Shown: positions 35,591 through 45,099, counted from the first letter of the stretch. The stretch: 64,000 nucleotides of DNA from DATJPR01 sp963811705 (GCA_963811705.1 CAWESL010000010.1:124001-188000); one strand, 5' to 3'. The notes: generated by a model not told the origin, from the letters alone. A program made the numbers and translations.

Positions 35591-37636
35591 CTACCAGATC
35601 TTGACTCTCAGACTGTCCGGCCGCCACATCGGATCACCCGGTTTGATATTGAATGCCCGGTAGAACGCGGGGACGTCGGAGAGCGGGCCGTTCACGCGGA
35701 GGAACTGCGGTGCGTGGACATCCGACATGACCTGCACCGCGAGCGACGCATCCCTGGTGTGCCCGAGCCAGGAATACGCGTACGCAAGGAAGAACCGCTG
35801 ATCCGGCGTCAGCCCGGCAATCAGCGTGTCGCTCTGCCCTTCCCTCGTCTTCTTGAACGCATCGTAGCCGATCAGCACTCCTCCGAGATCCGCGATGTTC
35901 TCTCCCAGACTTGCCTTCCCGTTAATGTGCATGCTGTCGAGGACGACGTAGGCGTTGAACTGTTCCACCATGCGCTCGGCGCGGGCTTTGAAGTTCACCG
36001 CGTCCTCCCTGGTCCACCAGTTGCGGAGATTCCCCTCGGCGTCGAACTGCCGGCCTTCATCATCGAACCCGTGGGTAACCTCGTGTCCGATTGTTGAAGC
36101 GCCGGCGTAACCGTAGATTAACGCATCGTCCGCGAGTGAATCCGGCAATCCCGGAATCAGGAACTGCGCCGCCGGCAGGACGATTTCATTGTTGGACGGA
36201 TTGTAGTAGGCGTTGTAGGTCTGCGGGGTCATCAGCCACTCTGTCCGGTCGACGGGCTTCCCGAGTTTGTTGAGGTAGAAGGTGTAATCCCACTCGTTGG
36301 CCCGGACCTGATTTGCGCAGTAGGAATCCCGGTCAATCTCCAGCGACGAGTAGTCCCTCCACTTCTCGGGGTAGCAGACTTTCTTCGACACCGCTTGCAG
36401 CTTTGCGAGAGCCTTCTCCTTTGTCGCCGGCGACATCCAATCAAGCCGTTGTATCCGCTCGGCGTACGCTTCGAAGATATTGTCGACCACCTTTTCGTAC
36501 CGCTGCTTCATCGCCGGCGGGACGTAGTCCTTCACGTACAACTGACCGAGCATGAATCCCATCGCACGCTCTTCGGCGTCGATCACACGTTTCCACCGGG
36601 GGCGTTGCTCCTTGATTCCCGCGAGGACGGTGCCGTAGAAATGAAAATGTTCGTCTTCGATCGCGGTGTTCAAGCTCGGGGAATAGCGATTCAGCAGGCA
36701 CCAGCGCAGGTAGGATTTCCAGTCTGCGAGGGAAACCGTCTTCAGCGACCGGTCGACCTCCTGGTAGAATTCCGGCTGTCCCACGATGACCGAGTCAATT
36801 CCTGTGACCGCCATCGACGTCAGGACTGTCCGCCAGGGGATCGCCGGCGTGAGCTGTTCCAGCCGGGGGATCGAGAGTTTGTTGTAGTTGCGATAAGGGT
36901 CCCGGAGATCTTCCAGTTTCCGCGACGCGCCCGCGAGTCGGGTTTCGAGGGCCATGACGGCGACACTGTGCGCCGCGGCCACGGAAGAATCCTCTCCGAG
37001 AAGGCGGAACATCCTTGCGATGTGCCCGACGTATTCATGACGGATATTGACCGTGCGTGCGTCGCTGTTGAAATAGTAGTCGCGGTTGGGAAGTCCCAGC
37101 CCCCCCTGCCAGAGGTGATAGGCGTACACGGAACTGTTCTTTTCGTCCTGATCAACGGAAGGGGAGAACAGCACCCTCACTTCCATCGTCTGGAGATGGG
37201 CGATTTCCTTCAGCAGTCCGTCCCGATCGGCGACAGCCTCGATCGCGGCCAGCTCTCCATTGAGAGGAGCGACCCCGAGAGAATCGATCAGCGCCGTATC
37301 CATGGCGGTAGAATAGAAGTCGCCGATCTTCTGCGCGTTCGATCCTTTTGGCGCGCCGCTTTTCGCGGCGTTCGCATTAATGCTCTCGAGCTGGTGGTAG
37401 ATTTCTTCACGAACGAGGTTTCCCACTCCCCATCCCCGCTCGCTTGGCGGGATCGGGTTCGCCTTCAACCAGGCGCCGTTCGCATACCGGAAGAAATCCG
37501 TGCCCGGTTGAACGGTGGTGTCGATGTCGGCAGCGAGGACATCTTCATGCTTCTGCTGTTCCGGCTTCTGCCCGCAGGCGAGAAGGAGGACGGAGAGGAG
37601 TGCGGGAAGCACGAACGACATCGGATGGAAGCGCAT
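35591..37636 (-). CDS. M13 family zinc endopeptidase (PepO/neprilysin-like), predicted lipoprotein
   Basis: The ATG at 37636 has GGAG upstream and gives a lipoprotein signal (FVLPALLSVLLLAC) and 681 residues. The zinc site is HEVTH in 'TIGHEVTHGFDDEGRQFD' (H518-H522) with the third ligand E579 in 'GENIADLGG'; the start 'VQPGTDFFRYANGAW' and the substrate loop 'NAYYNPSNNEIVLPA' are M13 hallmarks. The enzyme digests oligopeptides in the periplasm or at the membrane. It is convergent with the thioesterase and divergent from the VanZ-like gene. Together with the S46 peptidase it supports growth on peptides. Confidence 0.93.
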   Translation of the reverse strand: MRFHPMSFVLPALLSVLLLACGQKPEQQKHEDVLAADIDTTVQPGTDFFRYANGAWLKANPIPPSERGWGVGNLVREEIYHQLESINANAAKSGAPKGSNAQKIGDFYSTAMDTALIDSLGVAPLNGELAAIEAVADRDGLLKEIAHLQTMEVRVLFSPSVDQDEKNSSVYAYHLWQGGLGLPNRDYYFNSDARTVNIRHEYVGHIARMFRLLGEDSSVAAAHSVAVMALETRLAGASRKLEDLRDPYRNYNKLSIPRLEQLTPAIPWRTVLTSMAVTGIDSVIVGQPEFYQEVDRSLKTVSLADWKSYLRWCLLNRYSPSLNTAIEDEHFHFYGTVLAGIKEQRPRWKRVIDAEERAMGFMLGQLYVKDYVPPAMKQRYEKVVDNIFEAYAERIQRLDWMSPATKEKALAKLQAVSKKVCYPEKWRDYSSLEIDRDSYCANQVRANEWDYTFYLNKLGKPVDRTEWLMTPQTYNAYYNPSNNEIVLPAAQFLIPGLPDSLADDALIYGYAGASTIGHEVTHGFDDEGRQFDAEGNLRNWWTREDAVNFKARAERMVEQFNAYVVLDSMHINGKASLGENIADLGGVLIGYDAFKKTREGQSDTLIAGLTPDQRFFLAYAYSWLGHTRDASLAVQVMSDVHAPQFLRVNGPLSDVPAFYRAFNIKPGDPMWRPDSLRVKIW

Positions 37637-37876
37637 AGGATTCTCCACGGTTCATTGACACCAGTGAATGGAAAATGATAACCCGACAATGAAATGAAAT
37701 TGGCGGTTTTATTCCACCTCCGGGTGAGGATTCGCTGGCTCGCTCCTGTGATGCCCATCACCGGGATTCGTTGGAATTTGCATCTTAGTCCTGAAGAGTG
37801 CACTCTATGAATAGGGATCGTGGAACGAACCTCCCGGTTCGAATTGTGAAAGGATGAAGGCAATACGAAATTGGAA

Positions 37877-38281
37877 ATGATACCCGACTGGCGTGACACA
37901 CTCCGCTATCAAGTCCCCCTGCTGCTCTGGATGATCCTGATCTTCGTCAGCTCTTCGATCCCCGGGTCTGATTTTCCTTCGGTCAACTGGGTGGGATGGG
38001 CGAAGATCGTGCACCTGATTTTTTACTCCACGCTGTGCTTTCTGACGTGGCGGGCGATGCATCACCAGACGTGGCTGGACTGGCTGTCCCGCCATTCCGC
38101 GGCTGCCGGTTTCATTGTCGCCATCGTCTACGGATCCCTGGATGAAATTCATCAGTTCTTCACGCTCGGTCGCCACCCAAGCGTTATCGATGTTCTGATC
38201 GATGGCGTTGGCGCGTGCATCTTCCTGCTCGGCCTCCAATGCTACCGGTTCCTCAAACGCGTGGATTCCACGGCCTACTGA
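37877..38281 (+). CDS. VanZ-like membrane protein
   Basis: The protein (134 residues from the ATG at 37877, or 136 from a TTG at 37871) has four membrane segments and the VanZ-type features 'LLWMILIFVSSSIPG' near the N-terminus, 'WAKIVHLIFYSTLCFLTW', and 'YGSLDEIHQFFTLGRHPSV', the most conserved stretch of the family. VanZ homologues are widespread small membrane proteins; some affect teicoplanin resistance, but the general function is unknown. Shine-Dalgarno evidence (AAGG at 37857-37860) does not clearly decide between the two starts. Confidence 0.82.
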   Translation: MIPDWRDTLRYQVPLLLWMILIFVSSSIPGSDFPSVNWVGWAKIVHLIFYSTLCFLTWRAMHHQTWLDWLSRHSAAAGFIVAIVYGSLDEIHQFFTLGRHPSVIDVLIDGVGACIFLLGLQCYRFLKRVDSTAY

Positions 38282-38407
38282 TCATTTCCCCCCGCTCTCC
38301 CGGAGCCTGTCGCTGAACCCTTCCGCCGAACACGTGCATCTGACCGGCGCTTTGCGTATTGTGAAGAAGATGATGTTTCGTTGTCCCGCAAATCCGCATC
38401 TCCTGTT

Positions 38408-38962
38408 ATGCAATTCACACAAACGTTTCGATTGCCACCGATCGGGGCCGCGGTAGTGCTCCTGTTCGCCCTCCCGTTCGGAATGGTCCGCGCGCAGCCC
38501 TGGGCGCCGGAAGGATATCAGATGTCCGCGATGAGCTACGACAGCCTGGGGTTTCAGGTTCTCGTCGACGACCAGGCAAGCCGGGGACACAGCGCGTTCG
38601 ACAGGATTCTGCAATCAGAATGTTCCGAGATCCTTCAGCGAAACGGAATTCGGTATGCGCCACGGAATGACGAACGTTCGAAAAGCCGTTATCCCGTGAT
38701 TGTCATCGACGTGACGGTCACGCCGCTGGACGGCGGCCGGGTCGGCGACGATGAACTCTATTATGGATCGATCAGTTTCCAGCGTGAGGTGACGCTCTCC
38801 ATCGCCGACCGCCCACGAAAGACCCTCGGATCAACATGGTTGATGACCTTCGGGGGACAGGCGAGAAGCAGGCTGGCGATCGTGAGCGACATCGAGGCGA
38901 GGCTGATGGACTTCCTCGAGGACTACATGAAACTGAATAGCGCGAAGTGGATCTGGAAATAA
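38408..38962 (+). CDS. Secreted protein of unknown function
   Basis: The 184-residue protein has a signal peptide (IGAAVVLLFALPFGMVRA, cut before QPW) from the ATG at 38408. The mature part reads like a small alpha/beta domain: 'QVLVDDQASRGHSAFDRIL', a hydrophobic strand 'YPVIVIDVTVTPLDGG' and a C-terminal helix. The pattern resembles small periplasmic proteins with a LptE/CsgG-like strand-helix core, but no family can be named. It ends 20 bases before the DAHP synthase start, so the two are probably co-transcribed, though no functional link is evident. Confidence 0.7.
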   Translation: MQFTQTFRLPPIGAAVVLLFALPFGMVRAQPWAPEGYQMSAMSYDSLGFQVLVDDQASRGHSAFDRILQSECSEILQRNGIRYAPRNDERSKSRYPVIVIDVTVTPLDGGRVGDDELYYGSISFQREVTLSIADRPRKTLGSTWLMTFGGQARSRLAIVSDIEARLMDFLEDYMKLNSAKWIWK

Positions 38963-38982
38963 TCCGAGGGCAAAACGCAACG

Positions 38983-40029
38983 ATGCCGACGAGCTACATT
39001 GACAGCAACATCGATCACTACGAACCGATTTATTCCCCCCGCGATATTCGCGGCCAATATCCTGCGGGCGAAGCAATCATCCGGGGGGTGATCGCCGGCC
39101 GGACGGAGGTCCAGCGGATTCTTGCCGGGGAGTCCGGACGGGTCATGCTGATCGTCGGCCCCTGTTCGATCCACAACCCCGCCGAGGCCCTCGACTACGC
39201 GCGCAAGCTGCAGGAACTGGCATCGCACGTTGAAGACACCTTTTTCATCATTCTCCGCACCTACTTTGAGAAGTCCCGGACGGGCCTGGGATGGAAAGGG
39301 CTGATCGACGAGCCGGACCTCGACGGCAAATCGAATGTTGCAAAGGGCCTGCAGGTGGCGAGGAAACTTCTTCTTGAGATCAATGCCCTCGGGATGCCGT
39401 GTGCGACTGAGCTTGTTGATCCGATAACGCCGCAGTATTTCCTTGACCTCGTGTCCTGGAGCGCCATCGGCGCGCGTTCGGTGGAATCCCGTCGCTCGCG
39501 CGAGCTTGCCTCCGGCATCTCCACGCCGGTCGGGTTCAAAAACAGGACGGATGGCAATATTGATGTTGCAATCGAAGCGTTGAATTACGCGAAAGAGGCG
39601 CACTCGTTTACCGGGATCACGGAAGACGGTCGCATCGCCGAAATCAAAACCAGGGGAAACAAATACGGGCACATTATTCTTCGGGGGGGCACCAGCGGGA
39701 CGAACTACGACTCCCAGAACGTCGCCCGCGTGCAGGAAAAGCTTCGAAAACGCGGCCTGCCGGATATGGTGATGATCGATTGCAGCCACGCCAACAGCAA
39801 CAAGGAATACTTCAAACAACCTCCCATTTTTCTCGATATCATCGGCCAGATCCGCGACGGCAACAGGAAGATCATCGGGGTGATGCTGGAGTCGTACCTT
39901 GAGGAGGGAAACCAACCGTATGGAAACGTCAATCTCCGGAAGGGTGTTTCCATCACGGACCCGTGCATCAGTTTCGCGGAGACCGAGCGCATCGTGCTGG
40001 AAGCGTATCGCCTCTTGAACAATCGGTGA
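38983..40029 (+). CDS. 3-deoxy-7-phosphoheptulonate (DAHP) synthase, class I AroG/F/H type
   Basis: This enzyme condenses phosphoenolpyruvate and erythrose-4-phosphate, the first step of the shikimate pathway. The ATG at 38983 gives 348 residues, the standard length; a GTG at 38947 would overlap the preceding gene. Family motifs are intact: 'LIVGPCSIHNPAEALDYA', 'RTYFEKSRTGLGWKGLI', 'SWSAIGARSVESRRSRELASG', 'PVGFKNRTDG', 'GHIILRGG', and 'DCSHANSNKE' with metal and substrate ligands. Feedback type (Phe, Tyr or Trp) cannot be read with confidence. Confidence 0.95.
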   Translation: MPTSYIDSNIDHYEPIYSPRDIRGQYPAGEAIIRGVIAGRTEVQRILAGESGRVMLIVGPCSIHNPAEALDYARKLQELASHVEDTFFIILRTYFEKSRTGLGWKGLIDEPDLDGKSNVAKGLQVARKLLLEINALGMPCATELVDPITPQYFLDLVSWSAIGARSVESRRSRELASGISTPVGFKNRTDGNIDVAIEALNYAKEAHSFTGITEDGRIAEIKTRGNKYGHIILRGGTSGTNYDSQNVARVQEKLRKRGLPDMVMIDCSHANSNKEYFKQPPIFLDIIGQIRDGNRKIIGVMLESYLEEGNQPYGNVNLRKGVSITDPCISFAETERIVLEAYRLLNNR

Positions 40030-40047
40030 GATGCCGCTTCCCGACAG

Positions 40048-41037
40048 TCATTGCGTCCGTTCGTAGGAGGCAATGATCCTGTCGATCATCTGGTGCGTTT
40101 CCGTCCGGACCTGACACCGCGAAGGATCCTGTTCGAACCAGGCAAGAGTCCTGCGAATCCCGACGTTGAACGGAAGAACCGCCCTGTACTCCGGCACGAA
40201 CCGTTTGATCTTGCTATTGTCGAAGATCACGCTCACCGCTTTGTCCCCCAGAAGACTCCCCGTCAACGAAGGTTCACACCGGGCAAGGAAATCCGATGCG
40301 ATGTGGATGATCTGCGGCTCTTCTCCCGCGGCTTCCGCGAGCGCGATGTGGATCTGGTCCCATGTCAGGATTTCATCGGACGTGATATGGAATGCGTGCC
40401 CGATTGCCTGCTGATGGCCGAGCAACCCGACAAACCCCTTTGCGAAATCCGATGCATGCGTCACAGTCCAGAGGGAAGTGCCGTCGCCGTGGACGATGAT
40501 CTTTTTCTTCTTCCGTATCCGGTCGACGATCGTGAACTCCGTCCACCCGCCGATCGGGACCGGGAGGACGGTGTCGTACGTCAGCGAAGGCCGCACGATG
40601 GTCACCGGAAAACCCGATTCACGATAGGCGTGCAGGAGGCGTTCTTCGCAGGCGATCTTGCGACGGGAGTAGTCCCAGAACGGGTTGCACAGGGGCGTCG
40701 ATTCGGTGACGACGGGATGGGCAAGCGGCTTCTGATAGGCGGACGCGGAACTGATGAAAACATACTGCCCCACGCGTCCCTGGAAGATCTCGATGTCGCG
40801 CTCGACGTCCGCGACGTCGTACGCGATCCAGTTGACTGCGACGTCCCAGCGCTGTCGGGCGACAGCCTGCCGCAACGCTCCCGTGTCGCTAATGTCAACG
40901 CGGAGCGACGTCGCGCCAGGGATTTGCGTGTTCCTGGCGCCGCGATTGAGAAGCGTGAGCGCGAGTCCGCGGTCGATGCAGAGCGCGCTGACCGATGTGC
41001 TGATGTTTCCGGTTCCGCCGATGAAGAGAACGTTCAT
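40048..41037 (-). CDS. NAD-dependent epimerase/dehydratase (extended-type SDR)
   Basis: The 329-residue protein begins with a Rossmann motif 'NVLFIGGTGNISTSVSALCI' and has the SDR active-site Tyr-Lys in 'FWDYSRRKIACEERLL', with the preceding Ser in 'YVFISSASAYQKP'. The C-terminal half ('HGDGTSLWTVTHASDFAKGF') fits nucleotide-sugar or mRNA-binding-like atypical SDRs. Substrate is unknown. The next gene on the same strand encodes a Tat-exported sugar isomerase-like protein that ends 37 bases before this gene starts. Confidence 0.82.
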   Translation of the reverse strand: MNVLFIGGTGNISTSVSALCIDRGLALTLLNRGARNTQIPGATSLRVDISDTGALRQAVARQRWDVAVNWIAYDVADVERDIEIFQGRVGQYVFISSASAYQKPLAHPVVTESTPLCNPFWDYSRRKIACEERLLHAYRESGFPVTIVRPSLTYDTVLPVPIGGWTEFTIVDRIRKKKKIIVHGDGTSLWTVTHASDFAKGFVGLLGHQQAIGHAFHITSDEILTWDQIHIALAEAAGEEPQIIHIASDFLARCEPSLTGSLLGDKAVSVIFDNSKIKRFVPEYRAVLPFNVGIRRTLAWFEQDPSRCQVRTETHQMIDRIIASYERTQ

Positions 41038-41074
41038 ACACGCATCCTTTCTTCCGCGACCGCCGAAGGCTCCA

Positions 41075-41953
41075 CTACGCCTTGCCGACGGCGTATCCTT
41101 TTGATGTCAGGTACGCATAGCTCTTTTGGATTCCGTCGAAGATGTCCCCGGCGTATTCGTCGAACTCCACAATCATCCACTCGATGTTCATGCCTCCCGC
41201 TTTCGCGATCGCCCCGAAATCCATGACCCCTTCTCCCGCCGGGAGCTGCTCATACGCTTGCTCTCCCTTGATCCCGGGTCCGTCCTTGATATGGAGCAGC
41301 GGCGCGCGCTTTCCGAATGTGCGGAGGACTGCGGCAGGATCGCCACCGGCGGTTTTCGCCCAGTACGTATCGATCTCGAAGAAAATGTCCGGCGAGGCGT
41401 GCTTGAGGAGATACGCGAACGGCGTTGCACCGTACTGGTGCTGTTCGAACTCCCACCAATGATTGTGCAGCCCGAACCGTATGCCGCGTTTCTTCATGGA
41501 CGATGCCACTTCGTCATACTGTTCCATCGTGCGTTTCAGCGTATCAAGGTCATGGTACTTTTCCCCTTCCGGCCAGCCCGCGAACACCATGCGGTCGCAG
41601 TGATAGGCGTCGGCCTGCTTGAGCGCAATGTCGCGTTTGTCGCCGACCGGCATATCGACGTGCATGCTGAAGACCTTGAGGCCGAGGTCCTTGAAGACCG
41701 TGCTCGCATGCTGGAGTGGCACGCTTTCCGGCAGGGCGTACGTTTCGATGCCGGAATATCCCATGTCCGCGACTCTGCGCATTGTTGCATCAAACTCCGT
41801 CGCAATGTTCTTGCGGACGGTGTAGAGTTGTATCCCGATCTTCGCTTTGGCCTTTGCTCCGATGGTTGCGAAGGCCGTCGAAGACATGCCCGCAATTGCG
41901 GAGAGTCCGATGGTCTTCAGAAAGGACCGGCGCGACCAGAAGGAGGTGCTCAT
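41075..41953 (-). CDS. Tat-exported sugar phosphate isomerase/epimerase-like protein (TIM barrel)
   Basis: The 292-residue protein starts with a twin-arginine signal ('WSRRSFLKTIGLSAIAG', cut near AFA) and then has the AP endonuclease 2/xylose-isomerase-like TIM barrel: 'IGIQLYTVRKNIATEFDAT', 'MGYSGIETYAL', 'GLHNHWWEFEQ', 'FFEIDTYWAKTAGGD', 'LLHIKDGPG'. The His, Glu and Asp in these strands are typical metal ligands. Such Tat-exported proteins are frequent in Bacteroidota sugar-utilisation loci. The reaction is not known. Confidence 0.85.
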   Translation of the reverse strand: MSTSFWSRRSFLKTIGLSAIAGMSSTAFATIGAKAKAKIGIQLYTVRKNIATEFDATMRRVADMGYSGIETYALPESVPLQHASTVFKDLGLKVFSMHVDMPVGDKRDIALKQADAYHCDRMVFAGWPEGEKYHDLDTLKRTMEQYDEVASSMKKRGIRFGLHNHWWEFEQHQYGATPFAYLLKHASPDIFFEIDTYWAKTAGGDPAAVLRTFGKRAPLLHIKDGPGIKGEQAYEQLPAGEGVMDFGAIAKAGGMNIEWMIVEFDEYAGDIFDGIQKSYAYLTSKGYAVGKA

Positions 41954-41992
41954 GAGAATGTCCGTGTGCTGAGGAATGAATGTGGCATGATG

Positions 41993-43471
41993 TTACTTCG
42001 GAGCGACGAGACGGTAGCTGACGAACGCGATCGATTTGCTGTCCGGAGACCAGGAGGGAACGTTCATTGTTCCCTGTCCGCCGAAGAGCTTCGCAAGGAC
42101 TTTCGGCTCCCCACCGCTCATGGGCATGAGGCGAATGACAACGTCCTTGTTGGCGGGATGCCCCTCCACGCTTTTATCGTAAGAGACGAACACGAGCCAC
42201 GTTCCATCCGGAGAAGGATGCGGGAACCAGTCGCCGTAGTTGTCGTCCGGCGTCACCTGCGTCTGGTTCGCGCCATCGGCATTCATCCGCCAGATCTTCA
42301 TCTGGCCGGTGCGGACCGAGTTGAAGTAAATCCACTTCCCGTCCGGCGAATAGTCCGGTCCGTCATCAAGCCCCGGAGCCGTGGTCAATCGCTGCTCCGC
42401 GCCTCCCATGACGGGGATGGTATACACGTCGAATTCTCCGTTGCGCTCTGCGCAATATGCGAGGGTCTTGCCGTCCGGAGACCATCCGTGCCAGTAGGAG
42501 GGTCCGTCAGGCGTGACAAGGCGGGGGACGCCGCCCTGGGCCGGGAGAATGAAGATGCGGGACTTCCCGTCGGTACCGTGATGACTGACGGCAAGCAGTG
42601 TCCCGTCGGGCGACAACCCGTGGTCGTTGTTGCATTTGTTTGCCGAATCCGTCGGGAGCGATGCGGGGGAGCCGCCCAGGACGGGCAACGTGTAGAGCTT
42701 CCCGTCCTGATTATAATAGTATTGACGGCCATCGCGACTCCAGTTTGGCGCTTCGAAGTGGTCCCGGCTCCGAAAGACAATCGATCGGAGACCAGTCTGA
42801 ATATCGAGAGTTTCGAGCGTACTTTCGACGATGCGCGCGTCCAGCGCGACGGCGGGATATTCCGTGAATTCGACTTCGGTGAAATCCGCCGTCTCACTTA
42901 CGGTCGAGTCGTGCGAGCAGACCACGAGTCCGGCATGCAATTCACCGGGAAGTGGGACGCTGAGAGTCCCGGCCGGGTGGCTTTTGCCGTCCTCCGGAAG
43001 CACAGTCAGAGTCGCCTGATCGCCGGTCCGCTCAAGGATGAGCGTCGAAGGTCCGCGGAGAACGGACTGGACTTCCTCGGTTTCGCCGCCGGTCGTGCGC
43101 CTGAATTGCAGGGAGATCAACCCATCGCCATGCAACAGGGCGTCGACGTAGGGTGCGTCAGCACCGAGGCCCGATCGGATCATGACGCCCGCTTTTCGGT
43201 GGGCATTCTTCCCGGCGCCCTCAAATCGGACGTGCGCGCGCAACACCGCATCCCCGCGGATCGTTCTCCACGCGAAGGTGAATGCGTCACGGTTGCCCCA
43301 GATGTTGTCTCCGCTTCCGGTGATTCGATAGGATCTCCTGTCAGCGTCGTACCGGACGATCCCCTTCAATGAAGGGTCGCCGACCTCCGTGTGATTCGGA
43401 AACAACGGGGATTGTGAATATGCATTCATGGCGACCAGTAGGCAAATGGATACGCTCGAAGAGACGTTCAC
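41993..43471 (-). CDS. Secreted protein with N-terminal jelly-roll-like domain and TolB-like beta-propeller
   Basis: The start is the GTG at 43471, which has GGAG 5 bases upstream and opens a signal peptide ('VNVSSSVSICLLVAMNAYSQ'), giving 492 residues. Residues about 25-200 resemble a concanavalin-like/DUF1349-type sandwich ('AFTFAWRTIRGDAVLRAHV', 'KAGVMIRSGLGADAPYV'). The rest is a six-bladed WD40-like (PD40/TolB) propeller with repeated 'SPDG' units ('GLSPDGTLLAVS', 'GWSPDGKTLAYC', 'DYSPDGKWIYFNS', 'HPSPDGTWLVFVS', 'SWSPDSKSIAFVS'). Proteins like this are sometimes labelled TolB or TolR, but there is no Tol complex here; glycan or protein binding in the periplasm is more likely. Confidence 0.82.
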   Translation of the reverse strand: MNVSSSVSICLLVAMNAYSQSPLFPNHTEVGDPSLKGIVRYDADRRSYRITGSGDNIWGNRDAFTFAWRTIRGDAVLRAHVRFEGAGKNAHRKAGVMIRSGLGADAPYVDALLHGDGLISLQFRRTTGGETEEVQSVLRGPSTLILERTGDQATLTVLPEDGKSHPAGTLSVPLPGELHAGLVVCSHDSTVSETADFTEVEFTEYPAVALDARIVESTLETLDIQTGLRSIVFRSRDHFEAPNWSRDGRQYYYNQDGKLYTLPVLGGSPASLPTDSANKCNNDHGLSPDGTLLAVSHHGTDGKSRIFILPAQGGVPRLVTPDGPSYWHGWSPDGKTLAYCAERNGEFDVYTIPVMGGAEQRLTTAPGLDDGPDYSPDGKWIYFNSVRTGQMKIWRMNADGANQTQVTPDDNYGDWFPHPSPDGTWLVFVSYDKSVEGHPANKDVVIRLMPMSGGEPKVLAKLFGGQGTMNVPSWSPDSKSIAFVSYRLVAPK

Positions 43472-43500
43472 AGGGTCTCCGTGGTTGAAGGAACTGTCAA

Positions 43501-44274
43501 TCACATATCGATGCCCGGCCCCGGGGCCCAGTGCGAGACGTCGGCAAGCAAATCCTCGATCGGTTTCAGCGACACGTCTTCACTCGAAGTCTTTGAATAA
43601 TAGTCAAAAGGATTATCCAGGTCTCTGATGAGGAGGATCAGGAAGACCATCAGATAGCTGATCAGTCCGGAAAAGAAGAGCGATTCATAGAACGGTTCCA
43701 TCTTCACGATCACGAGTCCCACAAGGAGGAGGAATGTTGTCGTGATCGCGATCAAATATCCGGAGGAGACAAAACTTGTATCTCTGATTGTATGAATGCG
43801 GACGATCATTCTTCGGACGCCCGCATGTTCCTGACGCATCCGGGCAAGATAATTCGGAAGGATGATGCCGTCGAGCGTCCCCAGGGCGATGTACAATTCC
43901 TTCAGGCGCGCCAGCAGCTCCGTTGTCTTCAGCTCCTTGTAGAACCACCGTCGGATCATCACGACAATTCGCGCATAGGAGGCGAGATGTGAGGCAACGG
44001 CAGCAGAGGGATTGTGCCGGCCGGCGAGTTCAAGCTCATCGACGATCGTCGCGATCGCGGAAGCCAGCTCGCCGGGAAGCTTCTCGCTTTCCTTATAGTC
44101 GCTCAAGACGCCGCTGAGGAGGAAGCCCAGGAGAAAGACGTTCGCACCGATGATGCCGGAAAACATGACATTCGGAGAAATGACTTCGTACCCGTAGGTG
44201 TGCGCGACGATCTTCAGCAATATGATGAGGAGAACGATGGGGATCGCTTTGAACAGAATGGAATTCGCCTTCAT
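43501..44274 (-). CDS. Bestrophin-like (DUF4239-type) membrane protein
   Basis: The 257-residue protein starts after an AAAGGAA site and has two N-terminal membrane segments ('IPIVLLIILLKIVAHTYG', 'FSGIIGANVFLLGFLLSGVL'), a long helical soluble region (about 65-175) and two C-terminal membrane segments ('IAITTTFLLLVGLVIV', 'FFSGLISYLMVFLILLIRDL'). The order and the ending 'LIRDLDNPFDY' fit the bestrophin-like DUF4239 proteins, which may be ion channels. It is the last of a run of four small membrane-protein genes on the minus strand. The family call is tentative. Confidence 0.6.
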   Translation of the reverse strand: MKANSILFKAIPIVLLIILLKIVAHTYGYEVISPNVMFSGIIGANVFLLGFLLSGVLSDYKESEKLPGELASAIATIVDELELAGRHNPSAAVASHLASYARIVVMIRRWFYKELKTTELLARLKELYIALGTLDGIILPNYLARMRQEHAGVRRMIVRIHTIRDTSFVSSGYLIAITTTFLLLVGLVIVKMEPFYESLFFSGLISYLMVFLILLIRDLDNPFDYYSKTSSEDVSLKPIEDLLADVSHWAPGPGIDM

Positions 44275-44291
44275 GGGGTTCCTTTGAAAGG

Positions 44292-44813
44292 TCAGAACCA
44301 GGTACTCTCACGGTAGTTACGGTAGCGCTGACCGAATTGCTCCACGAGGCGCCGCTCTTCGAGTCTCCGCCAGTAGAGCACATTTGCCGCCGTGATCGAT
44401 CCAATGACGAAGCTCACCGGCGCGGAATGATACAGGCTCCACCCGACGATCCAGGCGAGGAAGCCCGCGTACATCGGGTGGCGTATCAGTGAAAACAGTC
44501 CTCGCGTTTCGAGATGGTCGATGTTTTCGAGCCCCCTGAGCTGGACCAACGCTCCGATCGCCAGCGCCAGCCCCATCCCGGTCATCAACAGTCCGAACCA
44601 CTTCAGCAGCGGGGGAAGGGCAAACGCGAGGGGATCGGAAGGGCACATGGCAAACCAGGAAACCCAGAGAACGCACATTGCCAGGAAGATGAAGGCGAAC
44701 TGAATGGTGCTATGCGAATTGGCAATCCCTTTGTCCTTCAGGACCTCGTAGGCGGTGCGTGTGCAAACACAGAGGATATGGGTTGCAGCCAGCGCCAGGT
44801 ATTCAAAAGTCAT
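44292..44813 (-). CDS. Isoprenylcysteine methyltransferase-like (ICMT/PEMT) membrane protein
   Basis: From the ATG at 44813 (GGAGA upstream) the protein has 173 residues and about five membrane segments. The C-terminal half has the family signature 'GLFSLIRHPMYAGFLAWIVG' and 'EERRLVEQFGQRYRNYRESTW', in which the His-Pro and Arg/Glu residues bind S-adenosylmethionine in ICMT and phospholipid N-methyltransferases. The substrate is unknown. It is 17 bases upstream of the bestrophin-like gene and clearly in one operon with it. Confidence 0.8.
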   Translation of the reverse strand: MTFEYLALAATHILCVCTRTAYEVLKDKGIANSHSTIQFAFIFLAMCVLWVSWFAMCPSDPLAFALPPLLKWFGLLMTGMGLALAIGALVQLRGLENIDHLETRGLFSLIRHPMYAGFLAWIVGWSLYHSAPVSFVIGSITAANVLYWRRLEERRLVEQFGQRYRNYRESTWF

Positions 44814-44835
44814 GGGAGTCTCCGGAAGTACACGC

Positions 44836-45099
44836 TCAAGATCCAGAAGCAACCGTCGATGGGTCATTCTTGCGGAACGCCAGCATCGACGTTCCGATTA
44901 TGCCGGCGATGAAGAGACCGGCGTCCTCACGCACGCCGAGAAGGAGCGAGATGATCTTATCCGAGGAAAGGATCTTCTTTGCCGCAAGGGCAATCGCCCC
45001 CAGCCCGAGCAGATTGAGAACAACTTGCGCCGGCCAAACAGCATTATTGTATCGTTCAAATACCGAGAAAAACTGTTCTGCAGTAAACGGGAAGGTCAT
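44836..45099 (-). CDS. Small membrane protein, similar to the N-terminus of DUF6064 proteins
   Basis: The 87-residue protein starts 'MTFPFTAEQFFSVFERYNNA' then 'VWPAQVVLNLLGLGAIALA', which resembles the opening of DUF6064 membrane proteins. Those are usually over 200 residues, so this copy appears short; the C-terminal part holds a second hydrophobic segment ('AGLFIAGIIGTSMLAF') and then ends. No continuation was seen in the other frames. It lies 22 bases upstream of the methyltransferase-like gene. Confidence 0.55.
   Translation of the reverse strand: MTFPFTAEQFFSVFERYNNAVWPAQVVLNLLGLGAIALAAKKILSSDKIISLLLGVREDAGLFIAGIIGTSMLAFRKNDPSTVASGS

Noticed and set aside
40051..41226. 391-codon plus-strand frame opposite the epimerase
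   Set aside because: Antisense shadow of a gene with a clear Rossmann fold; Arg/Asp-rich and without a start signal.
41126..43372. 748-codon plus-strand frame
   Set aside because: It runs across two well-supported minus-strand genes (sugar isomerase and beta-propeller protein); composition is that of an antisense shadow.
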